DNA of 24,288 nt, taken from NS-12 sp045403215 (lineage in GTDB: Bacteria > Nitrospirota > Nitrospiria > Nitrospirales > NS-4). The notes beneath the pieces were generated by a model that saw nothing but the letters and a program-made list of their open reading frames with translations, was not told the DNA's origin and ran no database searches. Position numbers and translations under genes: made by a program. Every line of letters begins with the position of its first letter. The first letter of the stretch is position 1. Location: assembly GCA_045403215.1 (NCBI GenBank), contig JAXIOW010000057.1, forward strand, positions 1 to 24,288, in the 5' to 3' direction. This document shows, in pieces, positions 7,780 through 13,948 of this stretch.

Positions 7780-8597
7780 TTGACGGCGATGTGGATGGCG
7801 ACGATGCCGCCGCTCAGGTTGTGGTACTCGACCTTCTCGAAGCCGACTTCGCCCAGCAGGCGCGCCAGCCCGTCCTGATCGGGAAAGGAGCGGATCGAGG
7901 CCGGCAGGTACTCATAGACGCCGGTCGTGTCCCCGGAGACCTTGGTCCCGATCCACGGCAGCAGGGTGAAGGAATACCAGTCGTAGAGCCGGCGGAGCCA
8001 GCCGATGACGGGGCGGGAAAATTCCAGGCAGATGAGACGTCCACCTGGTTTGAGCACGCGCCGGATCTCGCTCAGTGCCTGCGAGAGGTTCGCGACGTTC
8101 CGCAGGCAGAAGCCGGTCGTCACGGCGTCGAACGTGGCGTCCGGCACACACAACCTTTCTGCATTGACCTGGACACACACGATCTGGCGGAGCAGTGTTG
8201 CCTTTCGCACTTTCTCCGCACCGATCGCCAGCATCGGTCTATTGAGGTCGGCAGCGACGATTCGCGCTCCGTTTCCCAAACGATTAGCGGCAAGGAGAGC
8301 CAGATCAGCCGTTCCCGCTCCCACGTCGAGCACGTACTTCACAGACTCCCTCTCCCCATGACCCGTTGCATTCTGGGGAGCAACGGGTTCCCCGAGAGGG
8401 TCAGGGTGAGGGGGATCTTCGACCAGGAACTCCACGGCTTTTCGTTTCCATGTGTGATGTAACCCCAGACTCAGCAGCGAGTTGTTCAGGTCGTAGTAGC
8501 GGGCGATCGAGGAGAACATCCGCTGGACGGCCTGCTCCTTCTGCTGGCCCGTCCCCGCTGGCTGCGTCGCCTCGGCCTGTTTTTCCACCGTGACCAT
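7776..8597 (-). CDS. ubiE: UbiE/MenG-type quinone C-methyltransferase with in-frame repeat insertion
   Basis: 273 residues from ATG 8597. It has the class I SAM-binding motif LDVGAGTADLALLAA, the acidic loop AADLNRPML, the motif DAVTTGFCLRNVAN typical of UbiE/COQ5/MenG, and LKPGGRLICLEFSRP. This enzyme methylates the ring of demethylmenaquinone (or a ubiquinone precursor). The N-terminal MFSSIARYYDLNNSLLSLGLHH block is canonical. Between KRKAVEFL and KYVLDVGAG about 25 extra residues (VEDPPHPDPLGEP...) are encoded by a dispersed palindromic repeat, yet the frame stays open. ATG 8603 is an alternative; 8597 is preferred because an extended -10-like element ends 9 bases before it and no Shine-Dalgarno is seen. 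A TTG farther upstream (8645) is unlikely. The stop overlaps the next gene by four bases. Confidence 0.88.
   Translation of the reverse strand: MVTVEKQAEATQPAGTGQQKEQAVQRMFSSIARYYDLNNSLLSLGLHHTWKRKAVEFLVEDPPHPDPLGEPVAPQNATGHGERESVKYVLDVGAGTADLALLAANRLGNGARIVAADLNRPMLAIGAEKVRKATLLRQIVCVQVNAERLCVPDATFDAVTTGFCLRNVANLSQALSEIRRVLKPGGRLICLEFSRPVIGWLRRLYDWYSFTLLPWIGTKVSGDTTGVYEYLPASIRSFPDQDGLARLLGEVGFEKVEYHNLSGGIVAIHIAVK
8348..8415. repeat. Dispersed palindromic repeat inserted in ubiE
   Basis: Nested inverted repeats: CCCTCTC (8348-8354) pairs with GAGAGGG (8394-8400), and ACCCGTTGC (8361-8369) pairs with GCAACGGGT (8380-8388). The right end (8394-8415) is 22 bases identical to 8665-8686. Read on the minus strand it encodes PHPDPLGEP, the well-known translation of a family of intergenic repeats found in many bacteria. 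It lies between the first helix and the SAM-binding motif of UbiE. Confidence 0.8.
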
Positions 8598-8606
8598 GAG
8601 CATGGC

Positions 8607-8636
8607 ATCGTAGCACCCGCTGAAGATGCACGGCAA
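8607..8636 (-). promoter_or_regulatory. Candidate ubiE promoter, near-leaderless
   Basis: Minus strand TTGCCG (8631-8636), 18-base spacer, then TACGAT (8607-8612) with TGC before it. The element TGCTACGAT is identical to that of the Usp operon promoter. The hexamer ends 9 bases before ATG 8597, leaving little or no leader. Confidence 0.45.
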
Positions 8637-8639
8637 GCG

Positions 8640-8728
8640 GCCCAACGACCTTTGCCCCTGGAGGGAGAGGGTCAGGGTGAGGGGGAATTATCTTGAGGCG
8701 TGTCCCTCTCGAAGCGCGAGTTAGGCGT
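8640..8728 (-). repeat. Putative attC-like recombination site
   Basis: On the minus strand the site starts ACGCCTAAC (overlapping the stop codon of the membrane-protein gene) and ends GTTGGGC, fitting the RYYYAAC ... GTTRRRY ends of integron attC sites. Inside, CTTcGAGaGG and CCTCAAG form a 7-bp stem with two unpaired bases, as attC hairpins have. The right half appears replaced by a copy of the 22-base dispersed repeat, so it may be non-functional. Confidence 0.45.
8665..8686. repeat. Second copy of the 22-base dispersed repeat
   Basis: Identical over 22 bases to 8394-8415 inside ubiE (core GAGAGGGTCAGGGTGAGG). It sits in the intergenic space between ubiE and the membrane-protein gene, within the 3' half of the attC-like site. 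Confidence 0.8.
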
Positions 8729-9336
8729 TACGTTTCGGTGTCTTCCGCCTTTTCTTCCAGAAACGCTATTCGAAATTGAATTGCTAGACCAACAAGCATG
8801 ACAATTCCAAACAGCACGAGAACCGCAAAGGCAGACGCTCCAACAAATAGGACTACCAGCACGACAAGAAGGTACGCAACTTGGGCAAAAAACGTGGAGA
8901 TCATCGCGTACTCTTTAAACGGCTGGAGATCTTTTTGTGAGAGCCACGCAATTGGGCTTGTCGCTACTCCGTACGACCAAAGCAACATCGGGATGATTGA
9001 GCTGCTGTCTGCCCGCATTGCAAAGAAATTCAGGACCAGAACACACCAGAGGGTTAAGACTGCAAATGGGTACAACGTTCTGAGAAAGACCAAAAAGTAG
9101 AAAGCTGGTTTATTCCCTGCTTCGCTATAGGCAGTTGCCGGCGCCTCCAAAAGCATTCCGGGCATCATGGTGATCCAGAGCAAGAAACCAGCACCGACAA
9201 GCATTAGGAGGCCGTACACGATAGAGCCCCACTGGCCGAGTATCGCGAGCCATATGCCCGCTACGATCCCACCAATACCAATTATCAAAGCGCGAGGAAC
9301 GGCTGACGAACTGGCGATTTTTGCGAAGTCGTTCAT
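8728..9336 (-). CDS. Hypothetical multi-pass membrane protein (putative cassette gene)
   Basis: 202 residues, not recognised. There are about five or six hydrophobic segments (roughly 17-35, 38-56, 77-105, 112-128, 143-190), and the acidic tail EEKAEDTET is probably cytoplasmic. AGGGAG stands seven bases before the ATG, so the start is well supported. The gene is less GC-rich by eye than the genes on either side. It is bounded by the inverted pair GTTAGGCGT / ACGCCTAAC, the right one just upstream of the ribosome site and the left one overlapping the stop codon, which is how integron cassettes are built. No catalytic motif is visible. Function unknown. Confidence 0.72.
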   Translation of the reverse strand: MNDFAKIASSSAVPRALIIGIGGIVAGIWLAILGQWGSIVYGLLMLVGAGFLLWITMMPGMLLEAPATAYSEAGNKPAFYFLVFLRTLYPFAVLTLWCVLVLNFFAMRADSSSIIPMLLWSYGVATSPIAWLSQKDLQPFKEYAMISTFFAQVAYLLVVLVVLFVGASAFAVLVLFGIVMLVGLAIQFRIAFLEEKAEDTET

Positions 9337-9375
9337 GGGGCACTCCCTTTTTCATTGACGCCTAACGGAAGCACC

Positions 9376-9798
9376 TTATTCCTCGACTTCCCAGTGAGGA
9401 TTCCAAGCGATTTCCCAGAGGTGTCCATCGAAATCCTGGAAGTATCCGGCGTACCCTCCCCAAAAGCGGTCGTGCGCAGGGTCAGTGATCTTGGCTCCTG
9501 CTTTTTCTGCCTGCTTCATCACCGCATCGACTTCCTGTTTGGATTTGACGATGTGGCCGATGGAGAATTCCGCAGGGCTTGGCGGACTCACGGATATCTT
9601 TGCATCCTTAGCCAGCGCAGCCTTTGGATACAGCGCCAAGATCAGATCGTCGTTCATGTCAAAGAAGACGACGGCGCCGTCCTCAAATTCCGTGCCGATG
9701 ATTCCTTCCGTCGCTAAACCCATCCCGTCGCGGTAAAAAGCCAGCGACTTTTCCAGATCACTGACGCCTAATGTGATGACTTTAATCCGTGGTTTCAT
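9376..9798 (-). CDS. VOC (glyoxalase/bleomycin-resistance) family protein
   Basis: 140 residues from ATG 9798, which has GGAGGA just upstream; the longer open frame to 9909 lacks support. Two beta-alpha-beta-beta-beta modules are visible: the first begins ITLGVSDLEKSLAFYRDGMGL, the second FSIGHIVKSKQEVDAVMKQAEKAGAKI. The C-terminal YFQDFDGHLWEIAWNP is the typical VOC ending with the metal-binding Glu (WEI), and the His of the IGH motif is a likely second ligand. Family members include glyoxalases, dioxygenases and antibiotic-binding proteins, so the substrate is open. The gene ends 9 bases before the putative cassette boundary and begins 35 bases after the DUF202 gene in the same direction. 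Confidence 0.85.
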   Translation of the reverse strand: MKPRIKVITLGVSDLEKSLAFYRDGMGLATEGIIGTEFEDGAVVFFDMNDDLILALYPKAALAKDAKISVSPPSPAEFSIGHIVKSKQEVDAVMKQAEKAGAKITDPAHDRFWGGYAGYFQDFDGHLWEIAWNPHWEVEE

Positions 9799-9833
9799 GT
9801 CCTCCTCCCTAGTGCAAGACGGGTAGCCGAAGA

Positions 9834-10202
9834 TCATGCTATCGCTAAATACGCCGCCAAGAGAAGGCCTACTATGGCGACAGACAGAGACAGAAACGAC
9901 GTGAGCCATGGGATGGGCAGCTGTGGGAGATCCTCGGACGGGAGTGAGCTCACGTACAACCGATGATTATGTACAGCACCCAGGATAGCCGCTGTGCCCA
10001 GAATCACAAGGCTGATACCAAGTGCGCTAGACGGCCAATGGGTATGGTTGCTGCCCCCAGGAGAGACACTCGGAGCGGACAACAGGGTCAGAAAGAGGCC
10101 AAACCTCGCGATGACAAAGCCGAGGGCCATCATAGTGAGTCCTGTCCGCACCCATGCCAGGAGTGTGCGCTCTGCAGCAAAGAAGACGCGTGGGTCCGAC
10201 AT
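9834..10202 (-). CDS. DUF202 / YidH-like small membrane protein
   Basis: 122 residues. The N-terminal RVFFAAERTLLAWVRTGLTMMALGFVIARF is the DUF202 signature (AxERTxLAWxRTGL), followed by a second membrane helix (about 60-78) and a third near the C-terminus (about 100-121). The family's role is unknown; members often occur singly or in pairs in the inner membrane. The ATG lacks a strong ribosome site. It is followed at 35 bases by the VOC gene and preceded at 88 bases by the ORF6N gene, all on the minus strand, so co-transcription is possible. Confidence 0.85.
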   Translation of the reverse strand: MSDPRVFFAAERTLLAWVRTGLTMMALGFVIARFGLFLTLLSAPSVSPGGSNHTHWPSSALGISLVILGTAAILGAVHNHRLYVSSLPSEDLPQLPIPWLTSFLSLSVAIVGLLLAAYLAIA

Positions 10203-10290
10203 TCTTAGCCCGCCCTCGTTCCCAAGACCTTAATGAATGTGTCGATTCTCCCCGCATTTCGAGGACGTGTCAACATTCGACGAACGGCTG

Positions 10291-10797
10291 TCATCGTGTG
10301 TGGAAGCCGATGCGGCGAGGCTTGGGTTCCGGCGGCGTCATGAGCTCGCGGATCGCGTCGAAGACGACCTTGCACTGGCCGTCGTATTTCTGTTCCAGTT
10401 CTTCGAGCTTTTTCGCCAGATCTTTGTGAGAAGCGATCAGCCCGCGTAGGCGCACGAACGCGCGCATGATCTCGATGTTCACCTGCACAGCGCGTTTGCT
10501 CTTGAGGACACTGGAGAGCATGGCAACTCCCTGTTCCGTGAAGGCGTATGGCAGATACTTTACGTTCTGGCCTCGTTTCAAGGTCACAAATTGTGACCTT
10601 GAACGGCTAACTTCCTGAAAATCCAATTGAAACATAAAATCGCTTGGGAACCTCTCGATGTTTCGTTTTACCGTCTGGACAAGAACCTTGGGCGCAACTT
10701 GGTAAAGCTCGGCAAGGTCCATGCTCAGCATCACTCTTTGGCCGCGCAGAATTAATATCCGCTTTTCGATTCTCTTGCTTAGTACCAGGCCATTCAT
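10291..10797 (-). CDS. ORF6N-domain DNA-binding protein
   Basis: 168 residues from ATG 10797, chosen because AAGGAG stands 8 bases upstream; the frame could extend to a TTG at 10827. The N-terminal half carries the ORF6N domain: ILILRGQRVMLSMDLAELYQVAPKVLVQTVKRNIERFPSDFMFQL, then SQFVTLKRG and KYLPYAFTEQGVAMLSSVL. The C-terminal half (about 95-160) is a charged coiled-coil-like helix (LAKKLEELEQKYDGQ). ORF6N is related to KilA-N domains of phages and is thought to bind DNA; bacterial chromosomal copies have no settled role. The codons for SRSQFVTLK form a perfect palindrome that recurs twice in the upstream intergenic DNA, suggesting autoregulation. Confidence 0.88.
   Translation of the reverse strand: MNGLVLSKRIEKRILILRGQRVMLSMDLAELYQVAPKVLVQTVKRNIERFPSDFMFQLDFQEVSRSRSQFVTLKRGQNVKYLPYAFTEQGVAMLSSVLKSKRAVQVNIEIMRAFVRLRGLIASHKDLAKKLEELEQKYDGQCKVVFDAIRELMTPPEPKPRRIGFHTR
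10577..10603. repeat. Perfect 27-base palindrome inside the ORF6N coding sequence
   Basis: Arms TTCAAGGTCACAA and TTGTGACCTTGAA (13 bases each) flank a single central base. On the minus strand the core is GGTCACAATTTGTGACC, which encodes part of RSQFVTLK. The same 17-base core recurs at 10907-10923 and 11258-11274. Confidence 0.9.
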
Positions 10798-10838
10798 TGC
10801 CTTTGCTCCTTCACTCTGAGTCCGCAACCTGCGCGTTC

Positions 10839-10871
10839 AAACTTGAGGTGCCAATTTGGCACCTCAAGTTT
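10839..10871. repeat. Perfect 33-base palindrome, promoter-proximal to the ORF6N gene
   Basis: Arms AAACTTGAGGTGCCAA and TTGGCACCTCAAGTTT (16 bases each) flank one central T. Its near edge is 41 bases upstream of the ORF6N ATG, a good operator position. The core differs from the other three (GCC/GGC instead of CAC/GTG), but the centre CAATTTG and the TTGAGGT flank match the 11254 copy. Confidence 0.9.
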
Positions 10872-10901
10872 ATAACCGCCTGGAAAGTCGGCGAAATGCC
10901 T

Positions 10902-10928
10902 GAACCGGTCACAATTTGTGACCGGTTC
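10902..10928. repeat. Perfect 27-base palindrome upstream of the ORF6N gene
   Basis: Arms GAACCGGTCACAA and TTGTGACCGGTTC (13 bases each) flank one central T. The 17-base core GGTCACAATTTGTGACC equals the one inside the ORF6N coding sequence. Its centre is 60 bases from the centre of the 10839-10871 palindrome. Confidence 0.9.
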
Positions 10929-11027
10929 GGCATCGCAACATTCCCTTTAGACAGAGGTTCCTTTGCAAAAGTGACTTCAGCGGTATCGTGCGGGTGGCGC
11001 CGAGCGGGACCCTGGCGGAACGGAAGG

Positions 11028-11057
11028 ACGTACAGGCGAGTCTGCGGGGCTGCGACG
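11028..11057. repeat. Direct repeat, copy 1 (30 bases)
   Basis: Matches 11119-11148 at 26 of 30 bases (shared block TCTGCGGGGCT), with a period of 91 bases. It lies in the GC-rich block between the ORF6N gene and uvrA. Confidence 0.6.
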
Positions 11058-11118
11058 CCGGTTCGACCCGTTGCAATCGAGCGGGTGACACCGCATGGGC
11101 GCCCAGATGCAGCGCGGG

Positions 11119-11148
11119 GCGTACAGCCGGGTCTGCGGGGCTTCGACG
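11119..11148. repeat. Direct repeat, copy 2 (30 bases)
   Basis: Second copy of the 30-base repeat at 11028-11057; mismatches are at positions 1, 9, 12 and 25 of the alignment. Confidence 0.6.
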
Positions 11149-11196
11149 GCGAAACGCCCGGCTGCGCTGGGCTATGCGGGGGCAGGACCCACTCAA

Positions 11197-11214
11197 GGAG
11201 CAACGGGTTCCCCG
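11197..11214. repeat. 18-base match to the palindromic repeat in ubiE
   Basis: GGAGCAACGGGTTCCCCG is identical to 8377-8394 in the ubiE insertion. The complementary arm ACCCGTTGC also occurs upstream at 11068-11076, so the same pair of arms is present here with a much longer loop. GTCAGGGTGG follows at 11221. This looks like a degraded relative of the same repeat family. Confidence 0.6.
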
Positions 11215-11253
11215 TCGCACGTCAGGGTGGCTCGGTGCCAGGACCCGCACCAA

Positions 11254-11278
11254 TTGAGGTCACAATTTGTGACCTCAA
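11254..11278. repeat. Perfect 25-base palindrome upstream of uvrA
   Basis: Arms TTGAGGTCACAA and TTGTGACCTCAA (12 bases each) flank one T. The 17-base core is the one found inside the ORF6N gene and at 10907. It ends 25 bases before the candidate uvrA -35 hexamer. Confidence 0.9.
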
Positions 11279-11303
11279 AGCCTCATGATCGCGAGACGGG
11301 GGC

Positions 11304-11332
11304 TTGTCGAGTTCAGTCGCGGCGGTTAGAAT
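11304..11332 (+). promoter_or_regulatory. Candidate uvrA promoter, leaderless
   Basis: TTGTCG (11304-11309), a 17-base spacer, then TAGAAT (11327-11332). The hexamer ends 8 bases before the uvrA ATG and there is no Shine-Dalgarno sequence, so transcription probably starts at or next to the start codon. No LexA-type box is recognised. Confidence 0.5.
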
Positions 11333-11340
11333 GACGGTCT

Positions 11341-13944
11341 ATGCCTGATCCTCGTTCCATCGTCATCAAGGGCGCGCGCGAGCACAACCTCAAGAACCTC
11401 GATCTCGCGATCCCCCGCGACAAGCTCGTCGTGATCACCGGCCTGTCCGGCTCCGGCAAGTCGTCGCTCGCCTTCGACACGATCTACGCCGAGGGCCAGC
11501 GCCGCTATGTCGAGTCCCTCTCCGCCTATGCCCGCCAGTTCCTCGAGCAGATGGACAAGCCCGACGTGGACTCCATCGAGGGGCTCTCGCCGGCCATCGC
11601 CATTGAGCAGAAGACCACGTCGCGCAATCCCCGTTCCACCGTAGGAACGGTCACCGAGATCTACGACTATCTCCGCCTGCTCTTCGCCCGGATCGGCCGC
11701 CCGCACTGCCCGCAGTGCGGCGATCCCATCGCGGCCCAGACCGTCCAGCAGATGGTAGACGCGCTCATGGCGCTGCCGGCTGGCGCGAAGCTCTCCGTGC
11801 TGGCGCCCATCGTCCGCGACCGCAAGGGCGAGTACCGGAAAGAACTTCAAGATTCCCGTCGCGCGGGGTTCATCCGGGCTCGGATCGACGGCAAGCCGCA
11901 CGAGCTTGCGGACGAGATCACGCTCGACAAGCAGAGGAAGCACACGATCGAGATCGTGGTGGACCGCGTGGTCCTCAAGCACGACGACCCGACGATGCAG
12001 CGGTTGGCGGATTCGCTCGAGGTCGCGCTCAAGCAGGCCCACGGCCTAGTCGTTATCAGCGTAGAGGGAGGAAGCGTGGGTTCGGGAGGGGGGTCCAGCA
12101 GGACGGGGCCCCCTCCCGGTACGAAAGATCTGGTCTACAGCGAGAAGCTGGCCTGCGTGCGGTGCGGCTTCAGCTACTCGGAGCTGACCCCCCGCCTCTT
12201 CTCCTTCAACAGCCCGCACGGGGCGTGTCCTGCCTGCGATGGCCTAGGCCACGAGCCGCCGAAGGGCTGCCCCGTGTTCAGCGAGGAGGACGAATACGAG
12301 GAAGAGGACTATGGCTCGCTGACGCTCTGCCCGATCTGCAAGGGCGACCGGCTGAAGCCCGAAAGTCTCTCGGTCCTGATCGACCGGAAGTCCATCGCCG
12401 TGGTCACGCGCCTCTCGATCCGGAACGCCGCAGAGTTCTTCCAGCGGCTGAACCTCACTGAGCGCGAGCAGTTTATCGCGCATCGCATCCTGAAAGAGAT
12501 CCGGGAACGCTTGGGCTTCCTCATCAACGTTGGCCTGGACTACCTGACGCTGGATCGGGCCGCGGCCACGCTCTCCGGCGGCGAGGGCCAGCGCATCCGC
12601 CTGGCCACGCAGATCGGCTCCGGCCTGGTCGGTGTGCTCTACATCCTGGACGAGCCGTCCATCGGGCTCCATCAGCGGGACAACCAGCGGCTGCTGGACA
12701 CGCTCTTGCGGCTCCGGGACCTCGGCAATACCGTGATCGTGGTCGAGCATGACGCCGAGACGATGCGGCGCGCGGACTACATACTCGACTTGGGCCCCGG
12801 TCCCGGCGTGCACGGGGGATCCGTTGTCGCGCAGGGCTCGCCGGCCGAGATCATGGCCAACAAGGAGTCGCTGACCGGGCAGGACCTGCGCGGGGATATG
12901 AACATCGCGCTGCCGCATCGGGCGCGCCAGGCAGGCCGCCACCTCACCGTGGTGAGCGCGCACGAGCACAACCTCAAGAACGTGACCGTGAAGGTCCCGC
13001 TGGGGCTGCTGACCTGCGTGACGGGCGTGTCAGGGTCCGGCAAGAGCACGCTGCTTTTCGACGTCCTGTACCGGAGCCTGCGACAGCTTCTATATGGAGA
13101 GAAAGAGCGCGGGATTCCGAAGAAGCCCTGGATCTCAGGCTGCTCTGACATCAAAGGCATCGAGCACATCGACAAGATCGTCAACATCGACCAGTCGCCG
13201 ATCGGACGCACACCGCGGTCCAACCCGGCGACCTACACCGGCCTGTTCACCTACATCCGGGACCTCTTTGCGAGCCTGCCCGAGTCGCGGGTGCGCGGCT
13301 ACAAGGCGGGCCGCTATTCGTTCAACGTGAAGGGGGGACGGTGCGAAGCGTGCCAGGGCGGCGGACTCATCAAGATCGAGATGCACTTCCTGCCGGACGT
13401 CTACGTGACCTGCGAGGTCTGCAAAGGCCGGCGGTACAATCGGGAGACCCTGGAGGTCCGCCACAAGGACAAGAGCATCGCCGACGTCCTGGACATGACC
13501 GTCGAGGAAGCGCTGGCATTTTTCCAGCACCTGCCCCTCATCAAGGCCAAGCTGCAGACGCTCTTCGACGTGGGGCTGGGGTACATCAAGCTTGGCCAGT
13601 CGGCCACGACGCTGTCGGGCGGCGAGGCGCAGCGGGTAAAGCTCTCCCGCGAGCTCTCCAAGCGGGCGACCGGACGGACCCTCTACATTCTGGACGAGCC
13701 CACCACCGGCCTGCACTTTGCGGACATCCAGAAGCTCCTCGAGGTCCTCAACCGCCTGGTGGAGTCCGGCAACACCGTCGTGGTGATCGAGCACAACCTC
13801 GACGTCATTCGCAACGCCGACTGGATCATCGACCTGGGGCCGGAAGGCGGCGATCGCGGCGGAGAAGTCGTCGCCGCGGGCGCGCCCAAGGAGGTCGCGG
13901 GCGTGAAGGCTTCCCACACCGGGCGAGTTCTGCGCGGGGTGTGA
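11341..13944 (+). CDS. uvrA: Excinuclease ABC subunit A, lacking the insertion domain
   Basis: 867 residues; typical UvrA is about 940. UvrA is the damage-recognition ATPase of nucleotide excision repair and hands damaged DNA to UvrB. Two ABC modules are complete: Walker A at 34-42 (GLSGSGKSS) and near GVSGSGKST; signatures LSGGEGQRIRLA and LSGGEAQRVKLS; Walker B ILDEPSIGLH and ILDEPTTGLH. The UvrB-binding domain is present (APIVRDRKGEYRKEL through VDRVVLKHDD). The zinc site with Cys272, Cys275, Cys296 and Cys299 is intact. After Cys299 only 30 residues, rich in acid (FSEEDEYEEEDYGS), separate it from CPICKGDRLKPE at 330, where other UvrA proteins carry an insertion domain of about 110 residues. 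A second zinc-type motif, CEAC...CEVC, is present. A Gly-rich insert (about 241-260) precedes the first zinc site. Confidence 0.95.
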   Translation: MPDPRSIVIKGAREHNLKNLDLAIPRDKLVVITGLSGSGKSSLAFDTIYAEGQRRYVESLSAYARQFLEQMDKPDVDSIEGLSPAIAIEQKTTSRNPRSTVGTVTEIYDYLRLLFARIGRPHCPQCGDPIAAQTVQQMVDALMALPAGAKLSVLAPIVRDRKGEYRKELQDSRRAGFIRARIDGKPHELADEITLDKQRKHTIEIVVDRVVLKHDDPTMQRLADSLEVALKQAHGLVVISVEGGSVGSGGGSSRTGPPPGTKDLVYSEKLACVRCGFSYSELTPRLFSFNSPHGACPACDGLGHEPPKGCPVFSEEDEYEEEDYGSLTLCPICKGDRLKPESLSVLIDRKSIAVVTRLSIRNAAEFFQRLNLTEREQFIAHRILKEIRERLGFLINVGLDYLTLDRAAATLSGGEGQRIRLATQIGSGLVGVLYILDEPSIGLHQRDNQRLLDTLLRLRDLGNTVIVVEHDAETMRRADYILDLGPGPGVHGGSVVAQGSPAEIMANKESLTGQDLRGDMNIALPHRARQAGRHLTVVSAHEHNLKNVTVKVPLGLLTCVTGVSGSGKSTLLFDVLYRSLRQLLYGEKERGIPKKPWISGCSDIKGIEHIDKIVNIDQSPIGRTPRSNPATYTGLFTYIRDLFASLPESRVRGYKAGRYSFNVKGGRCEACQGGGLIKIEMHFLPDVYVTCEVCKGRRYNRETLEVRHKDKSIADVLDMTVEEALAFFQHLPLIKAKLQTLFDVGLGYIKLGQSATTLSGGEAQRVKLSRELSKRATGRTLYILDEPTTGLHFADIQKLLEVLNRLVESGNTVVVIEHNLDVIRNADWIIDLGPEGGDRGGEVVAAGAPKEVAGVKASHTGRVLRGV

Positions 13945-13948
13945 CACG

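Larger units (their letters stand above)
8646..9365 (-). mobile_element. Putative integron gene cassette (remnant) carrying one membrane-protein gene
   Basis: Read on the minus strand, the segment starts at the G/TT point of GTTAGGCGT (9358-9366), carries one gene, and ends in the attC-like site at 8640-8728, whose first arm ACGCCTAAC is the exact complement of the left boundary. That self-match between the two ends is the hallmark of a cassette. The single gene fills the segment and is less GC-rich than its neighbours by eye. No integrase and no second attC are seen; the segment follows the VOC gene stop by only 9 bases, which suggests insertion at a secondary site. Confidence 0.45.
10798..11340. 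other. Gap between the ORF6N gene and uvrA: palindromes and GC-rich repeats, no gene
   Basis: 543 bases without a supported gene. Three perfect palindromes lie at 10839, 10902 and 11254. Between the last two is a GC-rich block (about 10980-11250) with a 30-base direct repeat and an 18-base match to the repeat in ubiE. The last 40 bases hold the candidate uvrA promoter. Open frames crossing this gap run through the palindromes and have no ribosome site or recognisable domain. Confidence 0.7.

Noticed and set aside
9376..9909. Longer start for the VOC protein
   Set aside because: The extra residues overlap the DUF202 gene end and lack similarity; ATG 9798 has a GGAGGA site.
9834..10797. Prophage remnant (ORF6N gene plus small genes)
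   Set aside because: ORF6N is phage related, but no structural, integrase or lysis gene is present; DUF202 and VOC are ordinary chromosomal families.
11028..11214. CRISPR array or tRNA in the GC-rich block before uvrA
   Set aside because: There are only two diverged repeat copies with no regular spacers, and no cloverleaf fold is visible.
10644..11288. 214-codon open frame on the plus strand crossing the ORF6N promoter
   Set aside because: It runs through three palindromes and the repeat block, is partly antisense to the ORF6N gene, and has no ribosome site or domain.
11254..11340. LexA (SOS) box upstream of uvrA
   Set aside because: The palindrome core GGTCACAATTTGTGACC does not resemble the known LexA consensus types, and it matches the ORF6N sites instead.
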